Shown piece by piece: positions 7,946 through 17,793 of a DNA stretch of 64,000 bases. Position 1 is the stretch's first letter. Each line of letters opens with the position of its first letter. The notes below the pieces were generated by a model. The model was not told the origin of the DNA, searched no databases, and worked only from the letters and a program-made list of their open reading frames with translations. Where the stretch lies: positions 1-64,000 of the forward strand of contig NZ_VKDE01000014.1 of assembly GCF_007097485.1 (NCBI RefSeq). The letters run 5' to 3'. The DNA is from Carboxylicivirga sp. M1479 (GTDB taxonomy: Bacteria; Bacteroidota; Bacteroidia; Bacteroidales; Marinilabiliaceae). Made by a program: the position numbers and the translations under genes.

Positions 7946-8032
7946 ACAGTTGTAAACGCTAGTGTGAACAAAAAGTTATAAAGCAAGGTTGTTTTTATTT
8001 TATGAAAAATGAAAATTCACTACTTTTAGCTA

Positions 8033-8063
8033 TTGTACTATCGACATAGCAAAGTTACATTTG
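8033..8063 (+). promoter_or_regulatory. Promoter of feoAB
   Basis: TTG (8033-8035), 20 bases, TACATTTG (8056-8063), a perfect -7 box 41 bases before the feoAB start. I see no obvious Fur or DtxR palindrome over it. Confidence 0.7.
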
Positions 8064-8104
8064 CAAGTTCTATATTTATTAGAAGCATACAATAAAGATA
8101 ATTC

Positions 8105-10582
8105 ATGAATTTATCGGAGTTAAGTAATGGCAACGAAAGCGTAATTGTAAAAGTAAAAGGACACGGCGCTTTTCGTAAACGAATAACAGAAATGGGCTTT
8201 ATCAAGGGTAAGAAAGTTACTGTTGTTAAAAATGCCCCTTTAAAAGACCCAATTGAATACCAGATATTAGATTATAAAGTTTCATTACGCAGAAGCGAAG
8301 CGAAACTAATTGAGGTGGTTACTGTTGATGAAGCCGAAAAAATAGAAGCCAATTACCAGGGAACAATTACCGATGATATCCTAAAGCATTCTGCTAATAA
8401 AAAACATCGAACGATAAATATAGCATTGGTTGGAAACCCAAACTGTGGAAAAACAACCTTGTTTAACTATGCCAGTGGAGCCAAAGAACATGTTGGCAAC
8501 TATAGCGGCGTAACAGTTGACGCAAAAGCGGCTACTTTTTCTCACAATGGTTACTTGTTTAATATTATTGACTTACCAGGCACTTATTCCATCTCTGCAT
8601 ATTCGCCTGAAGAAACGTTTGTGCGCGAACATATAACCGCCGAAACGCCTGATATTGTAGTCAATGTACTTGACAGCTCAAACCTTGAGCGCAACTTGTA
8701 CTTAACAACTCAGCTCATTGACTTGGACATTAAGGTGGTGGTTGCACTTAACATGTATGACGAATTACAAAAAAGAGGCGATGAATTAGATACAAAGCAG
8801 CTTGGAGGCATGCTTGGCATACCATTTATTCCAACTATTAGCTCCAAAGGTAAAGGTGTTACCGAGTTATTTGACAAGTTAATTGATGTGTATGAAGATC
8901 GAGATCCGATTGTTAGACATATACATGTTAATTATGGGGAGCTTCTTGAAAAAGCCATTGCCAAATTAGATGATTTATATACGCAAGCTGGGGACATTGC
9001 CAATCAGATTTCGCCACGTTATCTGGCTATTAAAGCTCTTGAAAAAGATCAACAGCTGTTTGACTATATGCAAGAGCACCCTGAACTTTATAATGAATTA
9101 CTTCAAGAGGTTGAACGTTTAACGGAGAAAATTGAAAAACAATCTAAGGAAGATTCTGAATCTATTTTTACAGATGCCCGATATGGCTTTATAGCAGGGG
9201 CACTGAAAGAAACATATAAAGGAAACCCGCTCACTAGAAAACGTAAAACCGATAGTATTGATACCATTATAACTCACAGGTTATTTGGTTTTCCAATATT
9301 CATCTTTTTTATGTGGTTAATGTTTCAAACCACCTTTAAATTAGGAGAATACCCAATGAATTGGATAGAAAGTGGTGTAGGCTTTTTATCTGATTTCTTA
9401 AGTGGTGTGTTGCCCGATGGCTCATTTAAACACCTATTGGTAGATGGGGTTATTGGAGGTGTAGGCGGTGTTATTGTATTCTTACCTAATATTCTTATCC
9501 TGTTCTTTTTCATATCGTTTATGGAAGACACTGGCTATATGGCTCGTGCGGCTTTTATAATGGATAAACTGATGCATAAGATGGGTTTACATGGAAAATC
9601 CTTTATCCCTTTAGTTATGGGTTTTGGCTGTAATGTTCCGGCTGTAATGGCTACCCGAACAATTGAGAACCGTAATAACAGGCTTCTGACCATGCTAATT
9701 AATCCTTTTATGTCGTGTAGTGCACGCTTACCAGTGTACATCCTTATAATTGGAGCTATTTTTCCTGAAAATGCAGGTACCATGCTGTTTGCGATTTATG
9801 GCATTGGCATATTGCTAGCCGTTATTATTGCCCGCATTTTTAAGCGTTTTATTTTCAAGCACGATGAAGTACCTTTTGTTATGGAGCTTCCTCCCTATCG
9901 TATTCCTACATTAAAGAATACCATCCGCCACATGTGGCATAAGGGAGCCGAGTATTTGAAAAAAATGGGTGGCATTATATTAGTAGCCTCCATCATCATA
10001 TGGTTTTTAAGTTATTTCCCTCAAAATGTAGAGTATTCACAAGACTTTGAAACTCAAATAGAACAACTAAAAACTCAAGAATCTATAGCTCAAAATAATG
10101 AAATTAGCTTTCAGCAAAACCTACAATTTAAAATTGACTCTTTAGAGTTATTGAAAAAAGGGGAATTCCAAAGTAATACCTACATAGGTCGCTTGGGTAA
10201 GTCCATTGAACCGGTTATTAAACCTCTGGGCTTTGATTGGAAAATGGGTGTTAGCCTAATCACGGGTATTGCAGCCAAAGAGATTGTTATTAGCACCATG
10301 GCTGTTATCTATCATTCCGACGATGAAAGCGAAGAATCTAAACAGTTAATTAATCAAATTAGGGAAGAAAAATATGCCGATGGCTCCCCTGTGTTTACGC
10401 CAATAACGGCTCTTGGCTTTATGGTGTTTATTTTGATTTATTTCCCTTGTGTTGCCGTGATTGCTGCCATTAAAAAAGAAGCTGGATCATGGAAGTGGGC
10501 TCTGTTTACCATTGCTTACACAACAGGATTGGCGTGGATAATGGCTTTTGCAGTGAACCAGATTGGTAATCTGTTGTTTTAA
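8105..10582 (+). CDS. feoB: Fused FeoA-FeoB ferrous iron transporter
   Basis: An 825-residue inner-membrane Fe(II) importer. Residues 1-72 are a FeoA SH3-like domain (RKRITEMGFIKGKKVTVVKNAP) fused to FeoB, as in many Bacteroidota. The GTPase domain follows with G1 GNPNCGKTT (110-118), the G3 region DLPGTYS and G4 NMYD. The membrane core contains the conserved gate segments GFGCNVPAVMATRT and NPFMSCSARLPVY. Near residue 680 there is a short helical insertion (QLKTQESIAQNNEISF). It is followed four bases later by a FeoB-associated Cys-rich protein and driven by the promoter at 8033-8063. Feo systems import iron under anoxic or microoxic conditions, which fits a facultative or anaerobic life. 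Confidence 0.95.
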   Translation: MNLSELSNGNESVIVKVKGHGAFRKRITEMGFIKGKKVTVVKNAPLKDPIEYQILDYKVSLRRSEAKLIEVVTVDEAEKIEANYQGTITDDILKHSANKKHRTINIALVGNPNCGKTTLFNYASGAKEHVGNYSGVTVDAKAATFSHNGYLFNIIDLPGTYSISAYSPEETFVREHITAETPDIVVNVLDSSNLERNLYLTTQLIDLDIKVVVALNMYDELQKRGDELDTKQLGGMLGIPFIPTISSKGKGVTELFDKLIDVYEDRDPIVRHIHVNYGELLEKAIAKLDDLYTQAGDIANQISPRYLAIKALEKDQQLFDYMQEHPELYNELLQEVERLTEKIEKQSKEDSESIFTDARYGFIAGALKETYKGNPLTRKRKTDSIDTIITHRLFGFPIFIFFMWLMFQTTFKLGEYPMNWIESGVGFLSDFLSGVLPDGSFKHLLVDGVIGGVGGVIVFLPNILILFFFISFMEDTGYMARAAFIMDKLMHKMGLHGKSFIPLVMGFGCNVPAVMATRTIENRNNRLLTMLINPFMSCSARLPVYILIIGAIFPENAGTMLFAIYGIGILLAVIIARIFKRFIFKHDEVPFVMELPPYRIPTLKNTIRHMWHKGAEYLKKMGGIILVASIIIWFLSYFPQNVEYSQDFETQIEQLKTQESIAQNNEISFQQNLQFKIDSLELLKKGEFQSNTYIGRLGKSIEPVIKPLGFDWKMGVSLITGIAAKEIVISTMAVIYHSDDESEESKQLINQIREEKYADGSPVFTPITALGFMVFILIYFPCVAVIAAIKKEAGSWKWALFTIAYTTGLAWIMAFAVNQIGNLLF

Positions 10583-10586
10583 TTTT

Positions 10587-10775
10587 ATGATTCAGGATAT
10601 TCTGACATACATAGTGGTTGCCTGGGCCTTTTATCAGGTTGTGTTGTTTTTTGTGCGGCTATGGAAACCCGCACCAGGAAAAACAGCCTGCTCAAGTGGC
10701 AGCTGTGCTTGCGATGCCAAATCAGAATTATTTACTGCCATTAAAAAAGGAAAATACCCAACTTTAGTTGAATGA
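10587..10775 (+). CDS. FeoB-associated Cys-rich membrane protein
   Basis: A 62-residue protein with one transmembrane helix (ILTYIVVAWAFYQVVLFFVRLW, residues 4-25) and a short tail with closely spaced cysteines (KTACSSGSCACDAK). This is the FeoB-associated Cys-rich family found next to feoB in Bacteroidota, possibly equivalent to FeoC in function. The start is the ATG at 10587, four bases after the feoB stop. An upstream in-frame start inside feoB would add eight residues and is less likely. Confidence 0.85.
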   Translation: MIQDILTYIVVAWAFYQVVLFFVRLWKPAPGKTACSSGSCACDAKSELFTAIKKGKYPTLVE

Positions 10776-10778
10776 TAC

Positions 10779-10807
10779 AAAAAAGCCGGATTTCATATCC
10801 GGCTTTT
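10779..10807. terminator. Bidirectional terminator after the feo operon
   Basis: An 11-bp perfect stem (AAAAGCCGGAT 10781-10791 with 10797-10807), with T or A tracts on both sides, between the convergent genes ending at 10775 and 10814. Confidence 0.9.
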
Positions 10808-10813
10808 CTATTA

Positions 10814-12271
10814 TTATGCTTCAGGTATTCTGTCTAAGACATCAACAAGATGTTTCCAAAACTTATCAACAGTTTCAATTTCTATTCTTTCATCAGGAGA
10901 GTGAGCTCCCCTAATTGTTGGTCCAAAAGAAATCATATCCATTCCCGGGTACTTCTCCAAGAACAAACCACATTCAAGTCCAGCGTGAATTGCTCTAACC
11001 ACTGGTTCTGTATCAAATAATGTTTGATACGATTCCTTTGTAATTTTCAAAATTTCAGAATCGGTATTAGGCGCCCATCCAGGGTAACCTCCCCCGTGCT
11101 TAACATCTGCTCCTGCTAATTGAAAAACTGACGCCACCATATTAGCTATATCTTCTCTTGCACTTTCAACTGAACTGCGCTGACTAGTGGTTACAAACAC
11201 ATGATCGTCCATCATTTTAACAGCCGCCAAGTTGGTTGATGTTTCTACCAAACCATCAATATCACGACTCATCTCTATAACACCATGAGGGCATGCGTAA
11301 AGACCGTTTAATAAGTTTGCCTGGCTTTCTTTATCAAACACAAACTCAGGCGTATCAACAGATTCAAGTTTCATCCTCAATTCTGGTTCGGTTACTTTTA
11401 GCTCCATCTGCACATCGTGAAACAGCATATTATAAGCCACACGAACTTGTTCTTTATTCGCCGTTGGAACAACCGCAATCGCATGGGCTTCACGCGCAAT
11501 AGCATTTCGCAAATTACCACCGTTAAAAGAGGCTAAACGTAAATCGTATTTCTTACTTGCTTCCCACAAAAAACGATTAACTATTTTATTGGCATTTCCT
11601 AAACCTTTGTGAATATCATCGCCAGAATGACCACCTTTTAAACCACTCACAGTTACTTTAAAGGCAAATCCTTTGTCAAGTGGAGCTTCCTTTTTAAATG
11701 GAAACTTTGCTAAGGTATCAATACCACCGGCACATCCAATAAATAGTTCCCCATCATCTTCTGAATCAAGGTTTAGTAATATTCTCGAGTCAAAAAAGCC
11801 TTCTTTCAGTTCAAAAGCACCTGTTAAACCAGTTTCTTCATCAACCGTAAATAAGCATTCGATTGGTCCGTGTTCAATATCTTTAGATACTAATAAGGCC
11901 ATTTGAGCAGCCATACCAATTCCATCGTCGGCGCCTAATGTGGTCCCATCGGCTTTTACCCAGTCTCCATCAATTACAGGTACAATTGGATCGTTATCAA
12001 AGTCAAACTTTTTATCGCTATTCTTTTCACACACCATATCAATGTGTGATTGTAAAACAACCGACTTAACATTTTCTCTGCCTGCTGTAGCAGGTTTTTT
12101 AATCAACACATTGCCAATATGATCCTTGGAAGCATCCAAGTTATTGTCTTCTGCAAATTTTAAAAGAAAATCTATTATTTTTTCTTCCTTCTTGGAGGGA
12201 CGAGGCACCTGACATATCGCATCAAAATGCTCCCATACCTCTTGAGGTTGTAATTCTGATAATTTACTCAT
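10814..12271 (-). CDS. pepD: Aminoacyl-histidine dipeptidase (peptidase M20)
   Basis: A 485-residue cytosolic metallodipeptidase that cleaves Xaa-His dipeptides such as carnosine. It starts with the family pattern LQPQEVWEHFDAICQVPRPSKKEEKI. Metal-ligand motifs are in place: SHIDMVCEKN (His and Asp), GADDGIGMA, and DEETGLTGA with the catalytic Glu pair. The lid domain has GLKGGHSGDDIHKG, and the C-terminus has HAGLECG and ISFGPTIRGAHSPDE. Length is normal. Two further minus-strand genes lie upstream at short spacing (23 and 7 bases), suggesting one transcription unit 14089-10814. Confidence 0.93.
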   Translation of the reverse strand: MSKLSELQPQEVWEHFDAICQVPRPSKKEEKIIDFLLKFAEDNNLDASKDHIGNVLIKKPATAGRENVKSVVLQSHIDMVCEKNSDKKFDFDNDPIVPVIDGDWVKADGTTLGADDGIGMAAQMALLVSKDIEHGPIECLFTVDEETGLTGAFELKEGFFDSRILLNLDSEDDGELFIGCAGGIDTLAKFPFKKEAPLDKGFAFKVTVSGLKGGHSGDDIHKGLGNANKIVNRFLWEASKKYDLRLASFNGGNLRNAIAREAHAIAVVPTANKEQVRVAYNMLFHDVQMELKVTEPELRMKLESVDTPEFVFDKESQANLLNGLYACPHGVIEMSRDIDGLVETSTNLAAVKMMDDHVFVTTSQRSSVESAREDIANMVASVFQLAGADVKHGGGYPGWAPNTDSEILKITKESYQTLFDTEPVVRAIHAGLECGLFLEKYPGMDMISFGPTIRGAHSPDERIEIETVDKFWKHLVDVLDRIPEA

Positions 12272-12294
12272 TATCTAATAATCTATTGTTATTG

Positions 12295-13185
12295 TTATTT
12301 TGGGTCTTTATTTACGTCATCAAATAACGCTAAAATCTTTTGAATCTCCGCTTTTTTTTCCTCTTCACCTTTACTATCGTAGCCAAAACTAAGGTTGTTT
12401 AACATTCGTCTTATGGTTGTAACATTATCACACGGCAAAAAGTATTCTTCACTAGGTTGAAGTTTTTGTTGTTTAATAAAATACTCAATCTCTTTTCTAC
12501 CTAATACCGCACCTTTGTTAATTGGGTTAATATAAAAAAGAACAGCAGCCTCAGCGCTTACGTTTTCATTTTCCGTCATTGCCGATTCATCAACAAATGC
12601 CAAAATAAAATTTTTGGGCAGGTTAACGCCAAATACCGGCATACCTAATTCTCTGCATAATATGGAGTAGATAACTGAAACGGATAAGGGATTTCCTTTG
12701 TGTGAATTTAAAACTTCGCTGATGTAATTGTTCTCAGGGGCAAGGTATTTACTAGTATTACGCGAAAAACCGTGAACATCGAACATTACATGATTAACTA
12801 TGCGAATTTTCTCCAAGGAAGTGAGGTGTTCGTTGAGTTCTAACCAAATATCCTTACGTAATTCTGATAACTGCTCTTTTAACCTAACTATACTTGACTC
12901 GGGATATTGATACTTACAAACCAGATATGAACCATACAAAAGATCCTTATTGGGAGATAAAAGCCATGTGCGAAATTCTTCGTGGATATCGTTTAACTGG
13001 ATAGAGTGTATAATATTCTCAACACGTTGCTGAAAAAGTCCATTTAAAGATTCCTCCCAGGCCTTTTCTAATTCCGGAACAATATCAACACGTTCTTTTA
13101 GCAATGCATTTTCAACCGTCTCAAACACTTCATCGTTGGGATCATCCAACAATGTAATTAGTGCTTTTATCTTCTCTCTATCCAT
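12295..13185 (-). CDS. Transglutaminase-like protein (SirB1 type)
   Basis: A 296-residue protein. Residues 100-215 match the SirB1 transglutaminase-like domain: INHVMFDVHGFSRNTSKYLAPENNYISEVL, then GNPLSVSVIYSILCRELGMPVFGVNLPKNFIL, where family members have a similar GxPxxL.V.Y....R.LG.P..GV..P.HF pattern. The usual His after P is replaced by Asn (PKNF), so classical catalysis may be lost. The N-terminal 60 residues (LITLLDDPNDEVFETVENAL) resemble a HEAT-like repeat. The function is unknown in this phylum. The gene lies between a nucleoside phosphorylase and pepD. Confidence 0.75.
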   Translation of the reverse strand: MDREKIKALITLLDDPNDEVFETVENALLKERVDIVPELEKAWEESLNGLFQQRVENIIHSIQLNDIHEEFRTWLLSPNKDLLYGSYLVCKYQYPESSIVRLKEQLSELRKDIWLELNEHLTSLEKIRIVNHVMFDVHGFSRNTSKYLAPENNYISEVLNSHKGNPLSVSVIYSILCRELGMPVFGVNLPKNFILAFVDESAMTENENVSAEAAVLFYINPINKGAVLGRKEIEYFIKQQKLQPSEEYFLPCDNVTTIRRMLNNLSFGYDSKGEEEKKAEIQKILALFDDVNKDPK

Positions 13186-13192
13186 AAAAATA

Positions 13193-14089
13193 CTATTGTG
13201 TTAATCCATTCAAAACATGTGCTACCAAAGCTTTCATAACAGGTTTATAATCTTTACTGGCAGTTCCGGCCAGGCGATTAGCGATAATAACACAAACGGT
13301 AGCTGCCTGATGGCCCAAAAGAGCAGATAATCCATAAATTGCAGAGCATTCCATTTCATAATTGGTTATGCGATGGCTTTCGTACCTAAAGTCGCTAATT
13401 TTGTCATTAATAGCCCTATCTGCAATTTTCAAGCGAAGCTCTCTTCCTTGTGGCCCATAAAACCCTGGTGCCGAAATAGTCACACCCCTTACAACATTAT
13501 TACCCTCTAATTTTGACAAAAGATTATCGGCTGCATTAACAACGTAAGGAGCTGTTAACAAAGGGTTCCAATTTAAATCTTTCGTAAAAGCTTGCTCAAA
13601 CGGTAGATCAACTACCTTATTACGATTAGCATAAAAATTAAGCAAACCATCAAAACCAATGGCTTTCTCACTTAACAGCCAAGAATCTACAGGCAAGTCT
13701 TGTTGCAAAGCACCCGATGTACCAATACGAACAAAGTTTAATTGGGTGTGGTTTTGTTTAACTGTTCTTTTATCAAAATCGATATTCACTAAAGCATCAA
13801 GTTCATTTACCACAATATCAATATTGTCGGTACCAATACCTGTTGCAACTACCGTAATACGCTTGTTGTTATATGTTCCTGTGCAGGATACAAACTCACG
13901 ATTTGATTTTTTAAGTTCAATAGTATCAAAAAATGAACTGATTAATTCTACCCTTCCCGGATCGCCAACCAATATTATATCTTTAGCAACATCTCCCGGC
14001 TTCAGGTGTAAATGAAAAACACTACCATCGGGATTTATTATTAATTCTGAGGCTTCTATTTTTTGCATTCGAAAAATTTTAGAATTCAA
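13193..14089 (-). CDS. Nucleoside phosphorylase (uridine phosphorylase-like)
   Basis: A 298-residue cytosolic enzyme of the PNP/UDP family, which splits nucleosides with phosphate into base and ribose-1-phosphate. Recognised from DIILVGDPGRVELISSFFD (phosphate-binding Gly-Asp-Pro), GTYNNKRITVVATGIGTDNIDIVVNEL, FVRIGTSGALQ, and the late NYEMECSAIYGLSALLGH motif, where Glu-Met-Glu contacts ribose. Substrate preference (uridine or purine) cannot be fixed by eye. The first seven residues may be an over-extension; the Met at residue 8 (MQKIEASEL) is an alternative start. It is the first gene of the run leading to pepD. Confidence 0.85.
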   Translation of the reverse strand: MNSKIFRMQKIEASELIINPDGSVFHLHLKPGDVAKDIILVGDPGRVELISSFFDTIELKKSNREFVSCTGTYNNKRITVVATGIGTDNIDIVVNELDALVNIDFDKRTVKQNHTQLNFVRIGTSGALQQDLPVDSWLLSEKAIGFDGLLNFYANRNKVVDLPFEQAFTKDLNWNPLLTAPYVVNAADNLLSKLEGNNVVRGVTISAPGFYGPQGRELRLKIADRAINDKISDFRYESHRITNYEMECSAIYGLSALLGHQAATVCVIIANRLAGTASKDYKPVMKALVAHVLNGLTQ

Positions 14090-14257
14090 ATTAATGATTT
14101 TTTATGGCAATATGCAGTGACATGTCTCATTTTTACTTTAACAAAAGGAAATAGTCGGCAAAGTAGCTTTATTAAGGTTTTGTTTTGATTGTTTTTGCGT
14201 AAGTAATTATGGAGAAATATGTAAATTCGCAGTTTTCAACATTAAAACCAAGAAACG

Positions 14258-14713
14258 ATGATACAAAGAATTCAAACTGTTTATCTTTTATTGAGCACCT
14301 TGCTAATGGGCAGTCTCTTTTTTCTTCCATTTGCCCAAATAGAAACTGAATCGCAAGAAATTTACAACTTCATATACCGTGGTTTAAACAATGCCGATGG
14401 AGAAACAGTAATTCCTACACTGGCACTAAGCATATTACTTACTGTGGCTACTTTCGTTTCCTTAATCAGTATTTTCGTGTTTAAAAAGCGCATATTACAA
14501 ATTCGTTTATGTGGCTTAAACATGGCTTTGCTATTGGGTTCAACGGGTATGATTTATTTCTTAGGCACCCAATTAATTGATGAACTAACAGGTGTTTTAA
14601 GTTATAAAATTACAGCGGCGCTGCCCGTGATTGCTTGTATACTAACTTTTTTAGCCTTAAAAGCAATTGCCAAAGATGTGGCACTATTAAAATCGATGGA
14701 TAGAATTAGATAA
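14258..14713 (+). CDS. DUF4293 membrane protein
   Basis: A 151-residue integral membrane protein with four transmembrane helices (residues about 7-25, 52-72, 81-101 and 117-135). The opening MIQRIQTVYLLLSTLLMGSLFFLPFAQI is typical of DUF4293, a Bacteroidota-specific family of unknown function. It is transcribed alone, divergently from the nucleoside phosphorylase, and followed by a strong terminator. Confidence 0.85.
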   Translation: MIQRIQTVYLLLSTLLMGSLFFLPFAQIETESQEIYNFIYRGLNNADGETVIPTLALSILLTVATFVSLISIFVFKKRILQIRLCGLNMALLLGSTGMIYFLGTQLIDELTGVLSYKITAALPVIACILTFLALKAIAKDVALLKSMDRIR

Positions 14714-14736
14714 CTCTAATTTTTAAGAATAATGAG

Positions 14737-14770
14737 AAGCTCTTTAATCGTTGATTGAAGAGCTTTTTTT
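14737..14770 (+). terminator. Rho-independent terminator after the DUF4293 gene
   Basis: Stem AAGCTCTT (14737-14744) with AAGAGCTT (14758-14765), then a run of T to 14770. Confidence 0.85.
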
Positions 14771-15020
14771 GTGCATTATTAAATGGTTTCTGGAGGCCAG
14801 ACCTGTCCAACGACCAATTCCTCCTAGTATATTAGTTGGTGTTTTTTGATCGACAAAAGAAAACGGACTTCCTTGACTTAAATGGTCGATAAAAATACCA
14901 TTTAATAAGGACTTTCCGATTGGATGATAGCGTATGTTGAAATACCCCAAATCATCCTACAATATAAAAGTGGTTTTACTTCAAAACACGACCACCTACC
15001 TTACCTCAACGCACTATAAG
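14771..15020. other. Intergenic, no gene seen
   Basis: The only open frame (minus strand, 14744-14950, 68 codons) overlaps the terminator, resembles no family I know and is not followed by related genes. I treat this stretch as non-coding between convergent genes. Confidence 0.5.
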
Positions 15021-16454
15021 CTACAAATTAAGTTTATCGGCTATTTGTGAGATAAAAGGTATAGATATACCTACAATAAAACGCCACCTTGACCAATCTA
15101 TCTCAGCCATTTCATCACTAGATAATATATCTACAGCATCAACTTCTCCATCAGGAAAATCGATGGGGCGTGGCACTTCATAATTTGCTGAAGCATTGGT
15201 GGCTCCTAATGTTATGTCGGCCCAACTTAAATCCATCAGAACACCAAAAGCAAAATGCTGTACATCAGACTTAAATGTCGAACCAATATAAGCTAAGCTT
15301 TCTCTTGCTTCAGCAGCACTATATTTTGTTTGGGCAGCTGAAAAATCAGTCGAATAACTCAGGTAGCCTCCTATCTTATCATTAATTCGAAAATTATACC
15401 CCACGCCAAAATTTATAACCGAATTAAGCTGATTCACTACTCTCGCATCCCACTCTTTTCCTGTACTCTGTCCTACAAAGGGTTCAGCTTGCATAATAGC
15501 ATAAGGATCAACATTACCATAATACTCAGAACTAAAATGCAAAGTACCAGCTGTAAATACATCTACACCTAGGCCAAGAGCTACCGCCCATGGCGTTTTA
15601 TAAATGGCATCAATACCTCCCTGAGAATCCAATTCATAAATGGCATTATTAGATAGGTAACCTGTATTGAATTGTTCATAGTAAAAATCTCCATCGCCGG
15701 CTATTGGAATCGTTGGTGAGGTCATTGTAGTTCCAATCCTTACCTTTTCCCATTCATAGGCAAAGCCAGCTTTAAAAACTAATCCATATTGCTTAAAGCT
15801 GTAGCTATTTTTAGCATGATACATTTCTAGAATTTCATCTTGAGTAAAGGCTTGCAAACGTGTTTCCAAATTTGAACTCTGATTTCTAGTTGAAAAGAAC
15901 CCGGAAATACCAACACTAGCCTTTTCTCCTAATACCTTGCTCCAGGTTACCCCCATCCACTCTTCTTTAAATTTCTTGCCAATACGCATACTACCACTAA
16001 AATATTCCTCACCCACAAAGCCTTCAATAACATCTCCGTGAACTTGGTTACGGGTGGCAAAATCGGTGTCGGACGAATTACGCGTTAAAAAGGAATAGGC
16101 AAACTTATGACCAGGCAACCACTTAACTTTAAAGGTACCAGCAACTAGGCTTGGTGCACTGCCGAATTTAGATTTTTTCAAATCCTTGTTATCGCCAGTG
16201 GCATTTTCAAACTTAGTATTGGATAACTGATGCACCTTGGCACTAATAACAAAAGCTGGGTTCTCAATCAAACCCAGTCGACCTGGATTATAAAAAACTG
16301 CGCCTAAGTCAGACACGCTACCCACCACTGAGTTACTTAATAACATTGATTTGGTACCATATTGCTCTGTCCAATAGTGTGCATCCTGTGCTTTCGTTTC
16401 AAAAACAAAAGAAAATAGGATCAACAAAAATATATGTAGACTTGATTTTCTCAT
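15021..16454 (-). CDS. Outer-membrane beta-barrel protein (OmpP1/FadL-like)
   Basis: A 477-residue exported protein. I place the start at the ATG at 16454, giving a clean signal peptide (MRKSSLHIFLLILFSFVFETKAQ); an upstream in-frame ATG at 16484 would spoil it. The mature N-terminus contains NSVVGSVSDLGAVFYNPGRLGLIENPAFVISAK, the pattern of FadL/OmpP1-like and PorV-like barrels in Bacteroidota (a hatch segment with NPG..G). The remainder alternates Gly and aromatic residues, as in a barrel of about 14 strands, ending near the C-terminus with WRFIVGISIPFI. Its role is probably transport of a hydrophobic compound or an envelope function; the ligand is unknown. It stands alone. Confidence 0.7.
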   Translation of the reverse strand: MRKSSLHIFLLILFSFVFETKAQDAHYWTEQYGTKSMLLSNSVVGSVSDLGAVFYNPGRLGLIENPAFVISAKVHQLSNTKFENATGDNKDLKKSKFGSAPSLVAGTFKVKWLPGHKFAYSFLTRNSSDTDFATRNQVHGDVIEGFVGEEYFSGSMRIGKKFKEEWMGVTWSKVLGEKASVGISGFFSTRNQSSNLETRLQAFTQDEILEMYHAKNSYSFKQYGLVFKAGFAYEWEKVRIGTTMTSPTIPIAGDGDFYYEQFNTGYLSNNAIYELDSQGGIDAIYKTPWAVALGLGVDVFTAGTLHFSSEYYGNVDPYAIMQAEPFVGQSTGKEWDARVVNQLNSVINFGVGYNFRINDKIGGYLSYSTDFSAAQTKYSAAEARESLAYIGSTFKSDVQHFAFGVLMDLSWADITLGATNASANYEVPRPIDFPDGEVDAVDILSSDEMAEIDWSRWRFIVGISIPFISQIADKLNL

Positions 16455-16753
16455 TGCAATAATTTTTAATGCCAATGCAAGCATTGCAGTTTAGGTTTGT
16501 AAGGTTATCCTCAATAATTATTTAAAAATTTATTCTAAAATGAGGATTTACCTATGTAAAATTACTTGTTTCTATTTAAATGTAAACAATTAGATGATAC
16601 AACATCCAAAAAAATTACAATGTTCTTCTTATTTGGTTTGAACAAGTGATTTATCTTGTCTTTTAATCTGATAAACAATGAACAAAAAACATCAACAAAA
16701 GACTTTTTTACTATATTCAGAAATTCAAAATGAAATAACCAGACCACTTTAGA

Positions 16754-17578
16754 ATGCAGCTACTTGCGCAGGGCCAATATTTTTTAATGGATAGAACCTT
16801 AAAGTCAATTAACTTTTTTAACGAAGAAGTTGATGAAAAGACTATCTGCGTTTATGAGGTATTTCGTATTGAACAATCAACTCCCTTGTTTATCAATGAA
16901 CATTTGGCGCGTTTGCAAAACAGCTTAATATCTGCGGGCAAAGATATTCATATACAGATCAGCAGACTCACACGCCAGTTAAAGACCCTGTACTCGGCTA
17001 ATAATATTAGTGATGGGAATATTAAACTTGACTATCGTTTTACACCCACTGGTGAAAGCTTATTTATGGCCTATTTTATAAAAAGCAACTACCCTAGCGA
17101 ACGCATACAAAAAGATGGGATCGTCTGCTCATTTCAGTATGCGGAAAGAACGAAACCCGGTGCTAAAATTTACAATGCTTTAGTAAGAAATAAGGCCAAT
17201 GCAATAATTGAAGAAGACAAGGCATACGAAACCATTTTAGTGAATAAAGACCTTGGTATGACTGAGGGCAGCCGATCTAACTTATTCTTTATTAAAGACA
17301 ATACGCTTATTACTGCAGACGAGACAGTAATTTTGCCGGGGATAATGCGTCATCAAATAATTAAACTGGCCAATGAGTTAGGAATTGAAACTACATTTCG
17401 TATTGTTCGAGTTGATGAAATTGAACAAATGGACGCTGCTTTTATTAGTGGCACCTCGCCACGAATGCTTGCCATTAGAAAAATTGATAACCACGCGTTG
17501 GATACTGAACACCCCATATATAAAAACCTACGAACGACTCTTTGCAAGCATATTCAGCAACAGCTAATTAACGGTTGA
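16754..17578 (+). CDS. Aminotransferase class IV family protein
   Basis: A 274-residue PLP enzyme of the fold shared by branched-chain aminotransferase, D-amino acid transaminase and 4-amino-4-deoxychorismate lyase. Key parts are VYEVFRIEQSTPLFINEHLARLQNSL near the N-terminus, GAKIYNALVRNKANAI with the probable PLP lysine, ETILVNKDLGMTEGSRSNLFFI, and LPGIMRHQIIKLANELGIE. The pattern does not separate an aminotransferase from a PabC-type lyase; no pab or ilv gene is adjacent. The Met at residue 12 (16787) is an alternative start. Confidence 0.8.
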   Translation: MQLLAQGQYFLMDRTLKSINFFNEEVDEKTICVYEVFRIEQSTPLFINEHLARLQNSLISAGKDIHIQISRLTRQLKTLYSANNISDGNIKLDYRFTPTGESLFMAYFIKSNYPSERIQKDGIVCSFQYAERTKPGAKIYNALVRNKANAIIEEDKAYETILVNKDLGMTEGSRSNLFFIKDNTLITADETVILPGIMRHQIIKLANELGIETTFRIVRVDEIEQMDAAFISGTSPRMLAIRKIDNHALDTEHPIYKNLRTTLCKHIQQQLING

Positions 17579-17793
17579 CATCTCTCTTTTTTGCGTAGTA
17601 ATTAAACTATCTCAAACTACTTTAAGCAAGTTAATCATTGACGATATTTCTAGGAGGTCTTAAATTGCAAGTAACACCTTAATCGTTCCGTTGACAAACA
17701 AACTTGTATAATTATTTCGACATCTTACTATTGGGTGCATAATAAATTTACAAGAATAGCTCACCATTTAAAATAAGCTTTAATTGAATTATC

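Noticed and set aside
14744-14950. 68-codon frame on the minus strand
   Set aside because: It overlaps the DUF4293 terminator and lacks any recognisable protein pattern or neighbour support.
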